64,000 nt of DNA from Sphaerochaeta sp. Phil3 (GTDB taxonomy: Bacteria; Spirochaetota; Spirochaetia; Sphaerochaetales; Sphaerochaetaceae): NCBI GenBank assembly GCA_001940825.1, contig MSGT01000027.1, forward strand, positions 1-64,000, written 5' to 3'. This document shows, piece by piece, positions 41,491-49,845 of the stretch. The number at the start of each line of letters is the position of its first letter. The stretch's first letter is position 1. A model generated the notes under the pieces. That model was not told where the DNA came from. It made no database searches and was given only the letters and a program-made list of their open reading frames with translations. The position numbers were made by a program, and so were the translations under genes.

Positions 41491-42529
41491 CTATTTCGTC
41501 TCCACCGTGGACAAATCCGACTCATACACCCTAAAGAAGGTAGAGGAGCTTCTTGCCCGCGAAGGAATAAAAAAGGACAGAAACCTTGAGCATATCTGTG
41601 CCGTCTTCGATTCCAACTTGAATGTAATTGCCACAGGTTCTGCGTTTGGAAATACGCTAAGATGCTTTGCTGTAAGCTCCGAGCATAGAGGCGAGAACCT
41701 CCTGAGTCTAATCATGGGACATCTCCTTGAGTGGGAGTTCCTTAGGGGCAACGACCACGTCTTTCTCTATACGAAACCGGATTCGGCAAAGTTCTTCAGG
41801 GATCTTGGCTTCTACGAGATAGCGCAGGTAGACTACTCTCTGGTATTCATGGAGAACAAGAGAAACGGGTTCTCCTCATATCTTGGAAAACTATCAAAGC
41901 TACGATTCGACCAAGGAGTCTCAGGCTGCATAGTAATGAATGCAAACCCTTTCACGAAAGGACATAGATACTTGATCGAGCATGCCTGTAGCGTCTGCGA
42001 CCACCTTCACCTCTTCGTAGTCAGCGAGGATTCGTCACTTGTACCATACACAACAAGGCTGAAGCTTATAGAGGAAGGAACCGCCGACCTCAATAACATA
42101 AAAATCCACGAAAGCGGGTCCTACATCATAAGCAACGCCACCTTCCCAAGCTATTTCCTGAAAGATGACGAAGAAGCAATGAAGATCCATGCAAAGCTCG
42201 ATGTCCAACTGTTCAAATCAATTGCAAAGACCCTGGACATAAAGGTCAGGTTCGTGGGGACGGAACCAAGCAGCGTTGTAACGGGAATCTACAATCAGGT
42301 ACTTTGCGAGGAACTGTCGAAAAGCGCAATTGAACTGGACATCGTTCCAAGACTAGAGATCGATGGCATTGCCGTCAGTGCATCATCTGTGCGAAAGGCG
42401 ATATTCGAAAACGACTATGACACAGTGAAAAAGCTCGTTCCAGAGACCACATACAAATACCTCATTTCAAAGGAAGCCGATCCTTTGAACGAGAAGATCA
42501 AAAGGTCTCCAGAGTCCATCCAGCATTGA
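41483..42529 (+). CDS. citC: Citrate lyase ligase
   Basis: This 348-residue enzyme acetylates the prosthetic group of citrate lyase with acetate and ATP, switching the lyase on. The N-terminal GNAT-like domain (AVSSEHRGENLLSLIMGHL) is followed by a nucleotidyltransferase domain with the HxGH-like motif NANPFTKGHRYLIEHA and late SASSVRKAIF. AGGAGAGG precedes the ATG, and the start lies inside the end of citXG. Citrate use would need the lyase subunits from another locus. Confidence 0.9.
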   Translation: MFDYFVSTVDKSDSYTLKKVEELLAREGIKKDRNLEHICAVFDSNLNVIATGSAFGNTLRCFAVSSEHRGENLLSLIMGHLLEWEFLRGNDHVFLYTKPDSAKFFRDLGFYEIAQVDYSLVFMENKRNGFSSYLGKLSKLRFDQGVSGCIVMNANPFTKGHRYLIEHACSVCDHLHLFVVSEDSSLVPYTTRLKLIEEGTADLNNIKIHESGSYIISNATFPSYFLKDDEEAMKIHAKLDVQLFKSIAKTLDIKVRFVGTEPSSVVTGIYNQVLCEELSKSAIELDIVPRLEIDGIAVSASSVRKAIFENDYDTVKKLVPETTYKYLISKEADPLNEKIKRSPESIQH

Positions 42530-42670
42530 AGAGTTCAACCCACACCTCTTTTGACAAAGAGCCTGAGCCGGCTCGTTGCATTTTGTTGCACTTTTCTCTG
42601 TACAACCGCTTTTCCAAGAGTTAGAATGAAGGAAGTCTAAACCCTACATAACATCAAAGGAGAGTAATGT

Positions 42671-43975
42671 ATGGAAAAATTCTTCAAACTCAAGGAAAGG
42701 GGAACGGATGTAAAGACCGAGATCATCGCTGGTATCACGACCTTCATGACGATGGCCTACATCCTTGCAGTCAACCCAATGATCCTTTCGGCCTCAGGTC
42801 TGGATGGCTCCAAGGTCTTCGCTGCAACCGCAATCTCATCCGCAGTGGCTTGTCTCGTGATGAGCCTCGTCGCAAACCTTCCATTCGCCCTCTCGGCAGG
42901 TATGGGAATCAACGCGTTCTTCGCATACACGATTTGCATTGGAATGGGCTATTCCTGGAAGTTCGCCCTCACAGCAGTCTTCGTGGAAGGAATCATCTTC
43001 ATCCTTCTTACGATCTGCAACCTTAGGGAAGCGATCGTAAACAGCATTCCTGAGAACCTCAAGAAGGCAATCGGAGCCGGCATCGGACTCTTCATCGCCT
43101 ACATCGGACTCAAGAACGCCGGAATCATCATAGGCGATGCAAGCAACGTCTCGGCACTCAACGCATCATGGCACTCGGGTTCGTCGCTCCTTGCAATGAT
43201 CGGCCTCGTGATAACGAGCGCACTACTCGTCTTCAACGTCAAGGGAGCCCTCCTCATTGGAATCGTTGCAACGACCATCATAGGAATCCCATTCGGCGTG
43301 ACGTCCTACGCAGGCGGCAGCTACCTTCCTCCAGCACCATACTTCTTCGATTTCGCATTCGATGAAGCATTCGCGAACGGAAAGGCCATCTTCGACTTCA
43401 TCATCGTCATGTTCACGTTCCTCTTCGTCGACATGTTCGACACGGTCGGAACGCTCATCGGATGTGCAGGCAAGTCCGGCATGATCCAGAAGGACGGATC
43501 GATTCCAAACTGCAAGGAAGCCCTCTTCGCCGACGCTATTGGAACGACGGTCGGTGCAATTCTCGGAACATCCACGATCACAACGTTCGTCGAGAGCTCC
43601 GCAGGTGTCGCAGAAGGCGGAAGAACAGGTCTTACATCCCTCACGGTTGCAGTCCTCTTCGTCCTCTCGCTGTTCCTCGAGCCTATCTTCGGATCAATCC
43701 CAAGCGCAGCAACGGCTCCAGCGCTCATCATCGTCGGCGTCATGATGGTCACACCAGTCAAGGACATCGCATGGGACGACTACTCGGAAGCGATCCCGGC
43801 ATTCCTCTGCATGATCTTCATGGTCTGTGCATCCAGCATCTCCGATGGTATCATGTTCGGCGTCGTGTTCTACGTCCTCTGCAAGGCTCTTGGCGGAAAG
43901 GCCAAAGACATCAACAAGATGACCTGGGTCCTCTTCGTCCTGTTCATTGCAAAGATCGTCGTCAACGCTCTTTGA
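42671..43975 (+). CDS. NCS2/AzgA-type purine permease
   Basis: This 434-residue membrane protein matches the AzgA/PbuG purine transporters (hypoxanthine, adenine, guanine). Typical parts are ERGTDVKTEIIAGITTFMTM, GMGINAFFAYTICIGMGYSW, IDFIIVMFTFLFVDMFDTVG-type and ESSAGVAEGGRTGLTSL. GGAGAG lies before the ATG. A strong terminator follows, and then adenine deaminase, so the pair imports and uses adenine. No purine riboswitch is evident in the 140-base leader. Codons are unusually biased (atc, ctc, ttc), a sign of high expression. Confidence 0.92.
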   Translation: MEKFFKLKERGTDVKTEIIAGITTFMTMAYILAVNPMILSASGLDGSKVFAATAISSAVACLVMSLVANLPFALSAGMGINAFFAYTICIGMGYSWKFALTAVFVEGIIFILLTICNLREAIVNSIPENLKKAIGAGIGLFIAYIGLKNAGIIIGDASNVSALNASWHSGSSLLAMIGLVITSALLVFNVKGALLIGIVATTIIGIPFGVTSYAGGSYLPPAPYFFDFAFDEAFANGKAIFDFIIVMFTFLFVDMFDTVGTLIGCAGKSGMIQKDGSIPNCKEALFADAIGTTVGAILGTSTITTFVESSAGVAEGGRTGLTSLTVAVLFVLSLFLEPIFGSIPSAATAPALIIVGVMMVTPVKDIAWDDYSEAIPAFLCMIFMVCASSISDGIMFGVVFYVLCKALGGKAKDINKMTWVLFVLFIAKIVVNAL

Positions 43976-43993
43976 CCGAATCGAACGAATCAT

Positions 43994-44025
43994 ATGCCGC
44001 AGGCCCAAACCTGCGGCATTTTTTA
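43994..44025 (+). terminator. Terminator of purine permease
   Basis: A perfect 10-bp stem ATGCCGCAGG / CCTGCGGCAT with loop CCCAAA is followed by a T run. It separates the permease from adenine deaminase, which must have its own promoter or depend on read-through. Confidence 0.93.
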
Positions 44026-44078
44026 AAACCGAGTCGCAAGGAGGCACAACGACATCGGGCTAAAAAAAGGGGTACAAA

Positions 44079-45812
44079 ATGGAGAAATCACAGCTCAAGC
44101 ATCTTATAGATGTAGCCGCTGGCAGAGAGGCCGCAGACCTCTGCATAAAGAACTGCAACATAATCGATGTCTACAACAAGGACACCTTCCATGGTGATGT
44201 ATATATAACCGACGGCCTCTTCGCAGGCTTTGGAGGGGAAGGCTTCCCCGCAGCCAAGAAGACGGTGGATGCAGAGGGACGCTTCATGGCACCCGGCTTC
44301 ATAAACGGACATGTGCACATAGAATCGTCGCACCTCTCCCCCGCCGAGTTCGCACGCCTTGTGGTGCCGCACGGAACGACGACAGTCATCGCCGACCCCC
44401 ATGAAATTTGCAACGTCTGCGGCATAGCGGGCCTCGACTACATGCTCAAGGCTTCCGAGGGGCTCCCTCTGACCGTATACCTACAGATTCCGTCGTGCGT
44501 ACCTGCAACCCCTTTCGAGAACGCAGGCGCCACGCTGCTTGCCAAGGACATCGCCACACGCATAGACAACCCACGCGTGCTGGGGCTTGGAGAGCTCATG
44601 AACTACGTAGGGACGGCCAATGCCGACGGCGACGTACTGGACAAGATAATGGTGGCCAAGGACGCAGGCAAAGTCGTAGACGGCCATGCCCCCGCAATCG
44701 AAGGCGCCTACCTTGATGCCTACAGCGCAAGCGGAGTCTGCAACGACCACGAATGTGCGACAGGCGACGAACTTCGCGACAGGATACGCCACGGCATGTA
44801 CGTGCTCATCCGTCAAGGGTCCGCCTGCCACGACGAACGCAACCTGCTCAAGGGTGTAGACAAGCACAATGCAGACCGATGCCTTTTCTGTACGGACGAC
44901 AGGCAGCCAAAGAGCCTTGTAGAGGAAGGTGATATTGACAACAACATAAGGATTGCCCTGTCAGAAGGCTTCGATGCCCCTACAGCAGTGGCCATAGCCT
45001 CGTTGAACGCCGCCCAATGCTACGGCCTCAAGGACCGCGGAGCGATAGCCCCAGGCCTCAGAGCGGACTTCGTGCTTGTGGACAACCTTGAGGATTTCAA
45101 CGTGAATGATGTCTACTTTGCAGGTCGTCTTGTTGCCTCGAACGGTGAATACCTTGCCCCTAGCGTGCATGTAGACCCCGTTGGGGTAAGCGGATGCATG
45201 AACGTAAAGGGATTCTCCCCTGCCCGCTTGGCTTTGAAGCTTTCTGGCAATTCAGTGCGAACCATAGATATCATACCTGGCTCCGTAGTGACAGAGGAAG
45301 GAAGAGCCGTTGTCTCTGTGAAAGACGGTGTATGGGTGCGTAACGAGCAGGATGTTGTGAAGATTGCTGTAGTTGAAAGACACAAGGGAACCGGCAACGT
45401 TGGTCTTGGACTCATACGCAACTATGGTCTCAAAGGCGGCGCCGTTGCAACAAGCGTTGCCCATGACTCCCACAACATCATAGTGGTAGGCGACAGCGAT
45501 GCGGACATGTCCGTTGCAGTTGAAAAGCTCGTGGAACTTGGAGGTGGAATCGTTGTCGTCAAGGGCGGCAAGGTATTGGATTTCATCCAACATGAAATCG
45601 CTGGACTCATGACAGACAAGCCCGGCAGCTACGTTGAAGAGAAGATAAGCTCCATGCAGGCGCTTGCCCGCAAGGAACTTGGCATAAATGACAACGTGGA
45701 TCCATTCATGACGCTTTGCTTCATGGCCCTTCCCGTCATCCCCGCCATCAAAATCACCGACATGGGTCTCTTCGATGTCATCAAATTCGCCTTCACGCCA
45801 ATAGAAGTATAA
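44079..45812 (+). CDS. ade: Adenine deaminase
   Basis: This 577-residue metalloenzyme turns adenine into hypoxanthine and ammonia. The amidohydrolase domain carries FINGHVHIESSHLSPAEFA, the metal ligands in VVDGHAP and HECAT, and the phrase FCTDDRQPKSL. The C-terminal region with VAHDSHNIIVVGDSDADM is typical of microbial Ade. It follows the purine permease, forming a purine salvage pair. AAGGGG precedes the ATG. Confidence 0.93.
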   Translation: MEKSQLKHLIDVAAGREAADLCIKNCNIIDVYNKDTFHGDVYITDGLFAGFGGEGFPAAKKTVDAEGRFMAPGFINGHVHIESSHLSPAEFARLVVPHGTTTVIADPHEICNVCGIAGLDYMLKASEGLPLTVYLQIPSCVPATPFENAGATLLAKDIATRIDNPRVLGLGELMNYVGTANADGDVLDKIMVAKDAGKVVDGHAPAIEGAYLDAYSASGVCNDHECATGDELRDRIRHGMYVLIRQGSACHDERNLLKGVDKHNADRCLFCTDDRQPKSLVEEGDIDNNIRIALSEGFDAPTAVAIASLNAAQCYGLKDRGAIAPGLRADFVLVDNLEDFNVNDVYFAGRLVASNGEYLAPSVHVDPVGVSGCMNVKGFSPARLALKLSGNSVRTIDIIPGSVVTEEGRAVVSVKDGVWVRNEQDVVKIAVVERHKGTGNVGLGLIRNYGLKGGAVATSVAHDSHNIIVVGDSDADMSVAVEKLVELGGGIVVVKGGKVLDFIQHEIAGLMTDKPGSYVEEKISSMQALARKELGINDNVDPFMTLCFMALPVIPAIKITDMGLFDVIKFAFTPIEV

Positions 45813-45834
45813 ACAGCCTTATCTACAGAATAGC

Positions 45835-45868
45835 AAAGCCCCGCAAGGTAGTCACCAAGCGGGGCTTT
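45835..45868. terminator. Hairpin between ade and PEGA gene
   Basis: AAAGCCCCGC (45835-45844) and GCGGGGCTTT (45859-45868) make a perfect 10-bp stem between convergent genes. The T tails are short on both sides, so termination efficiency is uncertain. Confidence 0.75.
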
Positions 45869-45884
45869 GTTGAGTTGCTTCAAA

Positions 45885-46277
45885 CTACAATGTGGGTTGA
45901 TTTTCTTCTGTAAGCGAGACGAATACTTTTTCAGGTTTCAACTTATATCCGTTGGGAGAAACCAAATCGACAATGTTTCCGACAAAACCTGTTGTGACAA
46001 CATCGAGAACCTGCCATCCCCATTTGACACTCTTCTTCAAAGTCACAAACTCACTTCTATATCCTTCTTTTGAAATCTCAACTGTATGAGATGTACCAGA
46101 ATCCAGATTCAAAGCAACAGGAGTTTTACCCATAGGATATCCATCAACTTTAACAACGGCACCAGCAGGGTCAGAATTAATGACTATACCACTTGTATCA
46201 TCATCAAAAAGAGTCGCACAACTTGTCAAACAAGTACAACACACAACGACCGCAAATAAAAACAACAACTTCTTCAT
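45885..46277 (-). CDS. PEGA-domain lipoprotein
   Basis: This 130-residue protein has a lipoprotein signal peptide (LLFLFAVVVCCTCLTSC, lipobox LTSC) and then a PEGA domain: GIVINSDPAGAVVKVDGYPM followed by GKTPVALNLDSGTSHTVEI. PEGA domains are surface-layer-like modules in outer-membrane and cell-wall lipoproteins. GGAG stands before the ATG. The gene is A+T-rich. A promoter with a nine-G run lies upstream, and the same promoter design precedes the LRR lipoprotein, so expression may be phase-variable. Confidence 0.85.
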   Translation of the reverse strand: MKKLLFLFAVVVCCTCLTSCATLFDDDTSGIVINSDPAGAVVKVDGYPMGKTPVALNLDSGTSHTVEISKEGYRSEFVTLKKSVKWGWQVLDVVTTGFVGNIVDLVSPNGYKLKPEKVFVSLTEENQPTL

Positions 46278-46343
46278 TTCTTCTCCTTTTGAGCGTTGCT
46301 CGATAAAATAACAGATGAAGCAAAACCTACCCCACCGAAGCCC

Positions 46344-46371
46344 AGCATACCCCCCCCCAGCATATTGTCAA
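46344..46371 (-). promoter_or_regulatory. Poly-G spacer promoter of PEGA lipoprotein
   Basis: On the minus strand, TTGACA (46371-46366) is followed by ATATGCT, nine G residues (46358-46350) and the -10-like TATGCT (46349-46344). The spacer is 16 bp. The -35 and its next bases match the LRR lipoprotein promoter (TTGACAAT-TGC before the G run). The transcript would have a leader of about 60 bases. Confidence 0.65.
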
Positions 46372-46483
46372 GAAAAACTTTCGAGAAACCGACTAGCATG
46401 TTTGACATACTCATAAAACTGAAATATGTCATTTTGGCAGATTTATCCTTGAATAATATGCCAATATGGCATAAAATCCAGAC

Positions 46484-46954
46484 ATGAACTTGAAGGAGTT
46501 AAGAACACAAGGACATCTTACCCAACAAAAAGCCTCTGAAATAACGGGACTTCCATTGCGAACTTATATCCGTTACGAGAACGATGAAACAAAGTCAGAA
46601 ACAATAAAATATATATATGCTGCAGAAAAACTTGCAGAGTATAACAGAATAGATGAAACAAAAGGAATTCTTTCAATCGAAAAAATCAAGGAAATAATTT
46701 CTCCAATACTGGCAGAAAACGACATAGAGCTATGCATTTTGTTTGGAAGCTATGCAAGAGGCACTGCAACGGAGAAAAGTGACATAGACCTATTGATAAA
46801 AACGAAACTGAAGGGCTTGTCTTTCTATGGTTTGTTTGACCAAATAAAAGAAGCCCTTCACAAAAAGATTGACCTGTTAAGAATCGAGGACTTGAAAGAC
46901 AACTCAGAGCTACTCTCTGAGATTCTCAGATATGGAGTGAGAATTTATGGATAA
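46484..46954 (+). CDS. HTH-fused MNT nucleotidyltransferase antitoxin
   Basis: This 156-residue protein combines an N-terminal XRE-type helix-turn-helix (HLTQQKASEITGLPLRTYIR) with a minimal nucleotidyltransferase domain showing GSYARGTATEKSDIDLLI. In MNT-HEPN systems this protein neutralises the HEPN toxin by AMPylating it. The fused DNA-binding domain suggests it also controls its own operon. It overlaps the HEPN gene by eight bases. The pair is A+T-rich like the other accessory genes. Confidence 0.85.
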   Translation: MNLKELRTQGHLTQQKASEITGLPLRTYIRYENDETKSETIKYIYAAEKLAEYNRIDETKGILSIEKIKEIISPILAENDIELCILFGSYARGTATEKSDIDLLIKTKLKGLSFYGLFDQIKEALHKKIDLLRIEDLKDNSELLSEILRYGVRIYG

Positions 46955-47282
46955 TGTCAAAGACGACTCCTATTACATTAAGAAGATAATCGATGATATA
47001 GATTTCGTTCTAAAACATACGAAGGGGCTCAGTCTTCAATATCTAAAGAAAAATGAAGTGCTTGTTGATTCAGTAATGTTCAGATTCATACAAATAGCAG
47101 AAAACGCACAGGAACTGTCACCCTCTTTCCGAGAAAAGTCGAAGATTCTACCATGGAATCAACTCAAAGGAATCAGAAATAGAATCGTTCATGCGTACAC
47201 CGCTATACGAGTGGATATAGTCTATGACACAGTTATGAACGATTTGGAACCATTCAAAAACGAATTAGAAAAAATGTTTTGA
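46947..47282 (+). CDS. HEPN-domain toxin, HepT-like
   Basis: This 111-residue all-helical protein matches HepT/DUF86. The RNase motif RxxxxH is RNRIVHAY near residue 82, and the tyrosine just after it is the residue that the MNT partner AMPylates in related systems. The start lies inside the MNT gene, the usual order being antitoxin then toxin here. It probably cleaves RNA when released. Confidence 0.85.
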   Translation: MDNVKDDSYYIKKIIDDIDFVLKHTKGLSLQYLKKNEVLVDSVMFRFIQIAENAQELSPSFREKSKILPWNQLKGIRNRIVHAYTAIRVDIVYDTVMNDLEPFKNELEKMF

Positions 47283-47396
47283 GAAGCAAAAGTCAAAAAA
47301 GGCAGATGCGTACAGGAACACCGTCAAGTGTTATGTTGGTATATGAGTCGTCATAAACCCTAAGTTTACAAAAGAACGGATAATCGCTGCTATACC

Positions 47397-47441
47397 TTCT
47401 GAACCATTGGAACCCTTGTGACCACTGGAACCATCGCTACG
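47397..47441 (+). repeat. 9-nt repeat tract ending in ACC
   Basis: Five 9-base units, four of them ending ACC (ttctgaacc, attggaacc, cttgtgacc, actggaacc), then atcgctacg. Spacing is strict while sequence varies. Located in the non-coding space after the HEPN gene. Confidence 0.5.
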
Positions 47442-47606
47442 GATCGCCTACGGATCGGACGCAACCCATGACGGCATATTGGATCTGCAAGCATTATCGT
47501 AACCCCTTTCGCTTCCCTTCCCAAACGGTCTTATGGCTTGGATGCCCCCTTTCAATCCCAATCTCTCATCCCCGCGCTTTTCGCAAAGAACCGAATTAAA
47601 GCGCAT

Positions 47607-47642
47607 TAGTAGGTGTAGTGGGTGTAGTGAGTGTAGTGAGCA
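47607..47642 (+). repeat. 9-nt repeat tract TAGTRRGTG
   Basis: Four units (tagtaggtg, tagtgggtg, tagtgagtg, tagtgagca) with 9-base spacing. Shifted by two bases each holds TGTAG, the core of the arrays beside the HUH-enzyme gene. Confidence 0.65.
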
Positions 47643-47732
47643 CAAAAGCAAGCGCAAAAACTTTTCAACCAAAACCCAAAAAACGGAAAAAAGGTTGAAA
47701 AAACAAGACACGAATACTATCGTTCAAGAGAA

Positions 47733-48029
47733 ATGAATTGGGACAAAACGAAAACCACCATGAGGAAGGTGTTTCTGCTGCCAGTAAAGGCGTACCAAAA
47801 GCTCATATCCCCAATGCTAGGTGCAAACTGCATCTACAGCCCAACCTGCTCTGAGTATTTCAAGCAGGCGGTGATGCGGCATGGCATCGTGAAAGGGACG
47901 ATACTGGGAACATCAAGAATCCTTAGGTGCAACAGGTTCTACATGGGAGGCCCTGACCCTGTGCCGGACAAATTCAGCTTCAAATACATAAGAGACAGGA
48001 GAGTAGCATTCCGCCGCCACAGGCACTAG
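47733..48029 (+). CDS. yidD: Membrane protein insertion efficiency factor
   Basis: This 98-residue protein matches YidD: LPVKAYQKLISPMLGANCIY then SPTCSEYFKQAVMRHG and a late GGPDPVPD. It helps YidC insert proteins into the membrane. The start may also be ten codons later (MRKVFLLPVK). It lies apart from the usual rnpA-yidC neighbours. Confidence 0.88.
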   Translation: MNWDKTKTTMRKVFLLPVKAYQKLISPMLGANCIYSPTCSEYFKQAVMRHGIVKGTILGTSRILRCNRFYMGGPDPVPDKFSFKYIRDRRVAFRRHRH

Positions 48030-48104
48030 ACACATACACTGAACAAAGCATTAGGCACAGGTGTCTGCATCAAGGCAAGATGCAAATACACAACTCCAAG
48101 GATA

Positions 48105-48725
48105 TCAGTCTTCGTCCTGTGAGATTTCGCGCACGAACGAATTGAGGACCTTCATGGCCTTCTCATTGTGACCGCCCTCCGGGACTATGAGGTCTGCAAA
48201 CTCCTTGGTTGGCTCTATGAACGAGAAGTGTCCGGGGCGGACGACCTCCATGTACTGCTTGACCACGCTCTCAAGGGTACGTCCTCGTTCAAGAATATCG
48301 CGCTGGAGACGGCGGATGAACCGTATGTCGTGAGGGGTGTCCACATAGATCTTAAGGTCCAGAAGCTCCCTTATCTCAGGTTCATAGAAAATCATGAGGC
48401 CATCGATTATCACCAAAGGGGCAGGCTCTATATGAATGGTCTCCTCGCGCCTGCAGTGATGCACGAAGTCGTACTGGGGCATGTCGATGGGCTTTCCAGC
48501 CTTGAGCATACGGATATGCTCGCAGAGAAGCTCGTTGTCAAAGGCATCGGGATGGTCGAAGTTGAAGGCCGTGATGTTGGCGTTGTTCACGTATGAAGCG
48601 CTCTTGTAGTAGCTGTCCTGAGCTATGGATACAAACGACTTGCACACTTCGCCTATCTTGCGCACGACGGTCGATTTGCCGCTTCCGCTTCCACCTGCAA
48701 TGCCTATGACCTTGACTTCCTTCAC
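48105..48725 (-). CDS. udk: Uridine kinase
   Basis: This 206-residue protein phosphorylates uridine and cytidine in pyrimidine salvage. The P-loop is GIAGGSGSGKST at the start, followed by AQDSYYKSA, NFDHPDAFDNELL, and IIDGLMIFYEPEIRELLDLK. The GTG start was chosen because AGGAGG lies seven bases upstream; it begins one base after the galM stop. An ATG ten codons earlier would overlap galM. Confidence 0.9.
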   Translation of the reverse strand: MKEVKVIGIAGGSGSGKSTVVRKIGEVCKSFVSIAQDSYYKSASYVNNANITAFNFDHPDAFDNELLCEHIRMLKAGKPIDMPQYDFVHHCRREETIHIEPAPLVIIDGLMIFYEPEIRELLDLKIYVDTPHDIRFIRRLQRDILERGRTLESVVKQYMEVVRPGHFSFIEPTKEFADLIVPEGGHNEKAMKVLNSFVREISQDED

Positions 48726-48726
48726 C

Positions 48727-49809
48727 CTATGCCTCCTTTGACGCTGCATCCGCACACATCTTCACACATGAACCCGCATTGGGGAGATCAGTGTAGAAAT
48801 GGAATGCAGTGGTACTTTCGAACAAATCGCCTGCTTTGATTATGCAGGACGGAAAATCGCTGTGGTTCACGCAATCTGGAAAGAACTCCGTCTCAAGGCA
48901 GAAACCGCATCTGTTGCCGTAGCCTTCTATGCCGTTCAGGAAGTTTCCAGTGTAGAAATGGAACGCAGGGAGGTCCGTGAAAGCCTGCATCATACGTCCG
49001 CTTGACGGCTCGTAGATGTGTGCAAACTGAGTGAAGCCTCTGTGGACATCGCAGTCACGCCCAAACCTGTCTATAACAAACGCGTGGTCGTATCCACCGG
49101 TTCTCGAAAGGCACGGGTCGTCTATATTAGAGCCTATCGCCTTACCGGACCTGAAATCAAACGGAGTTTTTGAAACATCCACCAACGAACCGTCTGGAAT
49201 AAGGCCTTCATCCACACTAAGGACATGGGAGCTGTTGAACTTGGCAACATGGCTGCAGATATCACGGGAAGAATCCCCTGTTAGATTGAAATATGTATGG
49301 TTGGTTACGTTCAAAGGACAGTCCTTGGAGCTTGTAGCCGAATAGTGGATGCGAAACACCCCGTCGCAGGACATGGAGAAACGAACCCTTATGTCCAAGT
49401 CTCCAGGAAAGCCATCCTCCATATCCTTGACCTTAAGAAGGCACGTAAAACCATCAGATTCCTTTCGTACATCCCATATGCGAGACCAAATGCCATGAGG
49501 ACCGCTGTGAAGGAGGTTGTTCCCATCGTTTGGAGGAAACGAATACCCAACACCATCAAGCTCAAATGAAGCCCCAGCGATTCTATTTGCAAAACGTCCC
49601 ACAGTCATACCAAAGAAGGCATTGGTATTTGTAAGCTTTGAAGGATTCGACACCCCATCATGGAAAGGAAGCACAACATTTGCGATGTTTCCATTCCTAT
49701 CAGGACATCGTATACTGGTGACGGCACAACCAAGATTCAAAATGGAAAACGAATAGTCCCCGTTCTTGAACGAAAACTCATTGACTCCAGCCGCACCGCA
49801 ATGTTCCAT
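48727..49809 (-). CDS. galM: Aldose 1-epimerase
   Basis: This 360-residue protein interconverts alpha and beta aldoses such as galactose. GMTVGRFANRIAGASFELDG, HSGPHGIWSR, the catalytic His in NVTNHTYFNLTG and the late Glu in CLETEFFPD are the family marks. GGGGGAA lies just before the ATG; the frame opens eight codons earlier. It is followed immediately by udk. Confidence 0.92.
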   Translation of the reverse strand: MEHCGAAGVNEFSFKNGDYSFSILNLGCAVTSIRCPDRNGNIANVVLPFHDGVSNPSKLTNTNAFFGMTVGRFANRIAGASFELDGVGYSFPPNDGNNLLHSGPHGIWSRIWDVRKESDGFTCLLKVKDMEDGFPGDLDIRVRFSMSCDGVFRIHYSATSSKDCPLNVTNHTYFNLTGDSSRDICSHVAKFNSSHVLSVDEGLIPDGSLVDVSKTPFDFRSGKAIGSNIDDPCLSRTGGYDHAFVIDRFGRDCDVHRGFTQFAHIYEPSSGRMMQAFTDLPAFHFYTGNFLNGIEGYGNRCGFCLETEFFPDCVNHSDFPSCIIKAGDLFESTTAFHFYTDLPNAGSCVKMCADAASKEA

Positions 49810-49845
49810 ATCATTCCCCCTTTGCAGAATCACTTACCAAAAAAC

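Larger units (their letters stand above)
47283..47732. other. Intergenic region with short repeats
   Basis: No gene is supported in these 450 bases. They hold two 9-nt repeat tracts (47397-47441 and 47607-47642), an 11-base tandem repeat with CTACGGATCG (47438-47458), and a 9-bp hairpin TTTTCAACC / GGTTGAAAA (47662-47701) in an A-rich stretch before yidD. Confidence 0.6.

Noticed and set aside
40386-41525. 379-residue antisense open frame opposite citXG/citC
   Set aside because: It is Ser/Pro/Arg-rich, typical of an antisense shadow; the plus-strand frame is a clear CitXG.
42530-42670. Purine riboswitch before the purine permease
   Set aside because: The conserved purine-aptamer sequence blocks are not found in this leader.
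46296-46487. 63-residue open frame upstream of the MNT gene
   Set aside because: It is formed by the C run and the promoter region of the PEGA gene and has no ribosome binding site.
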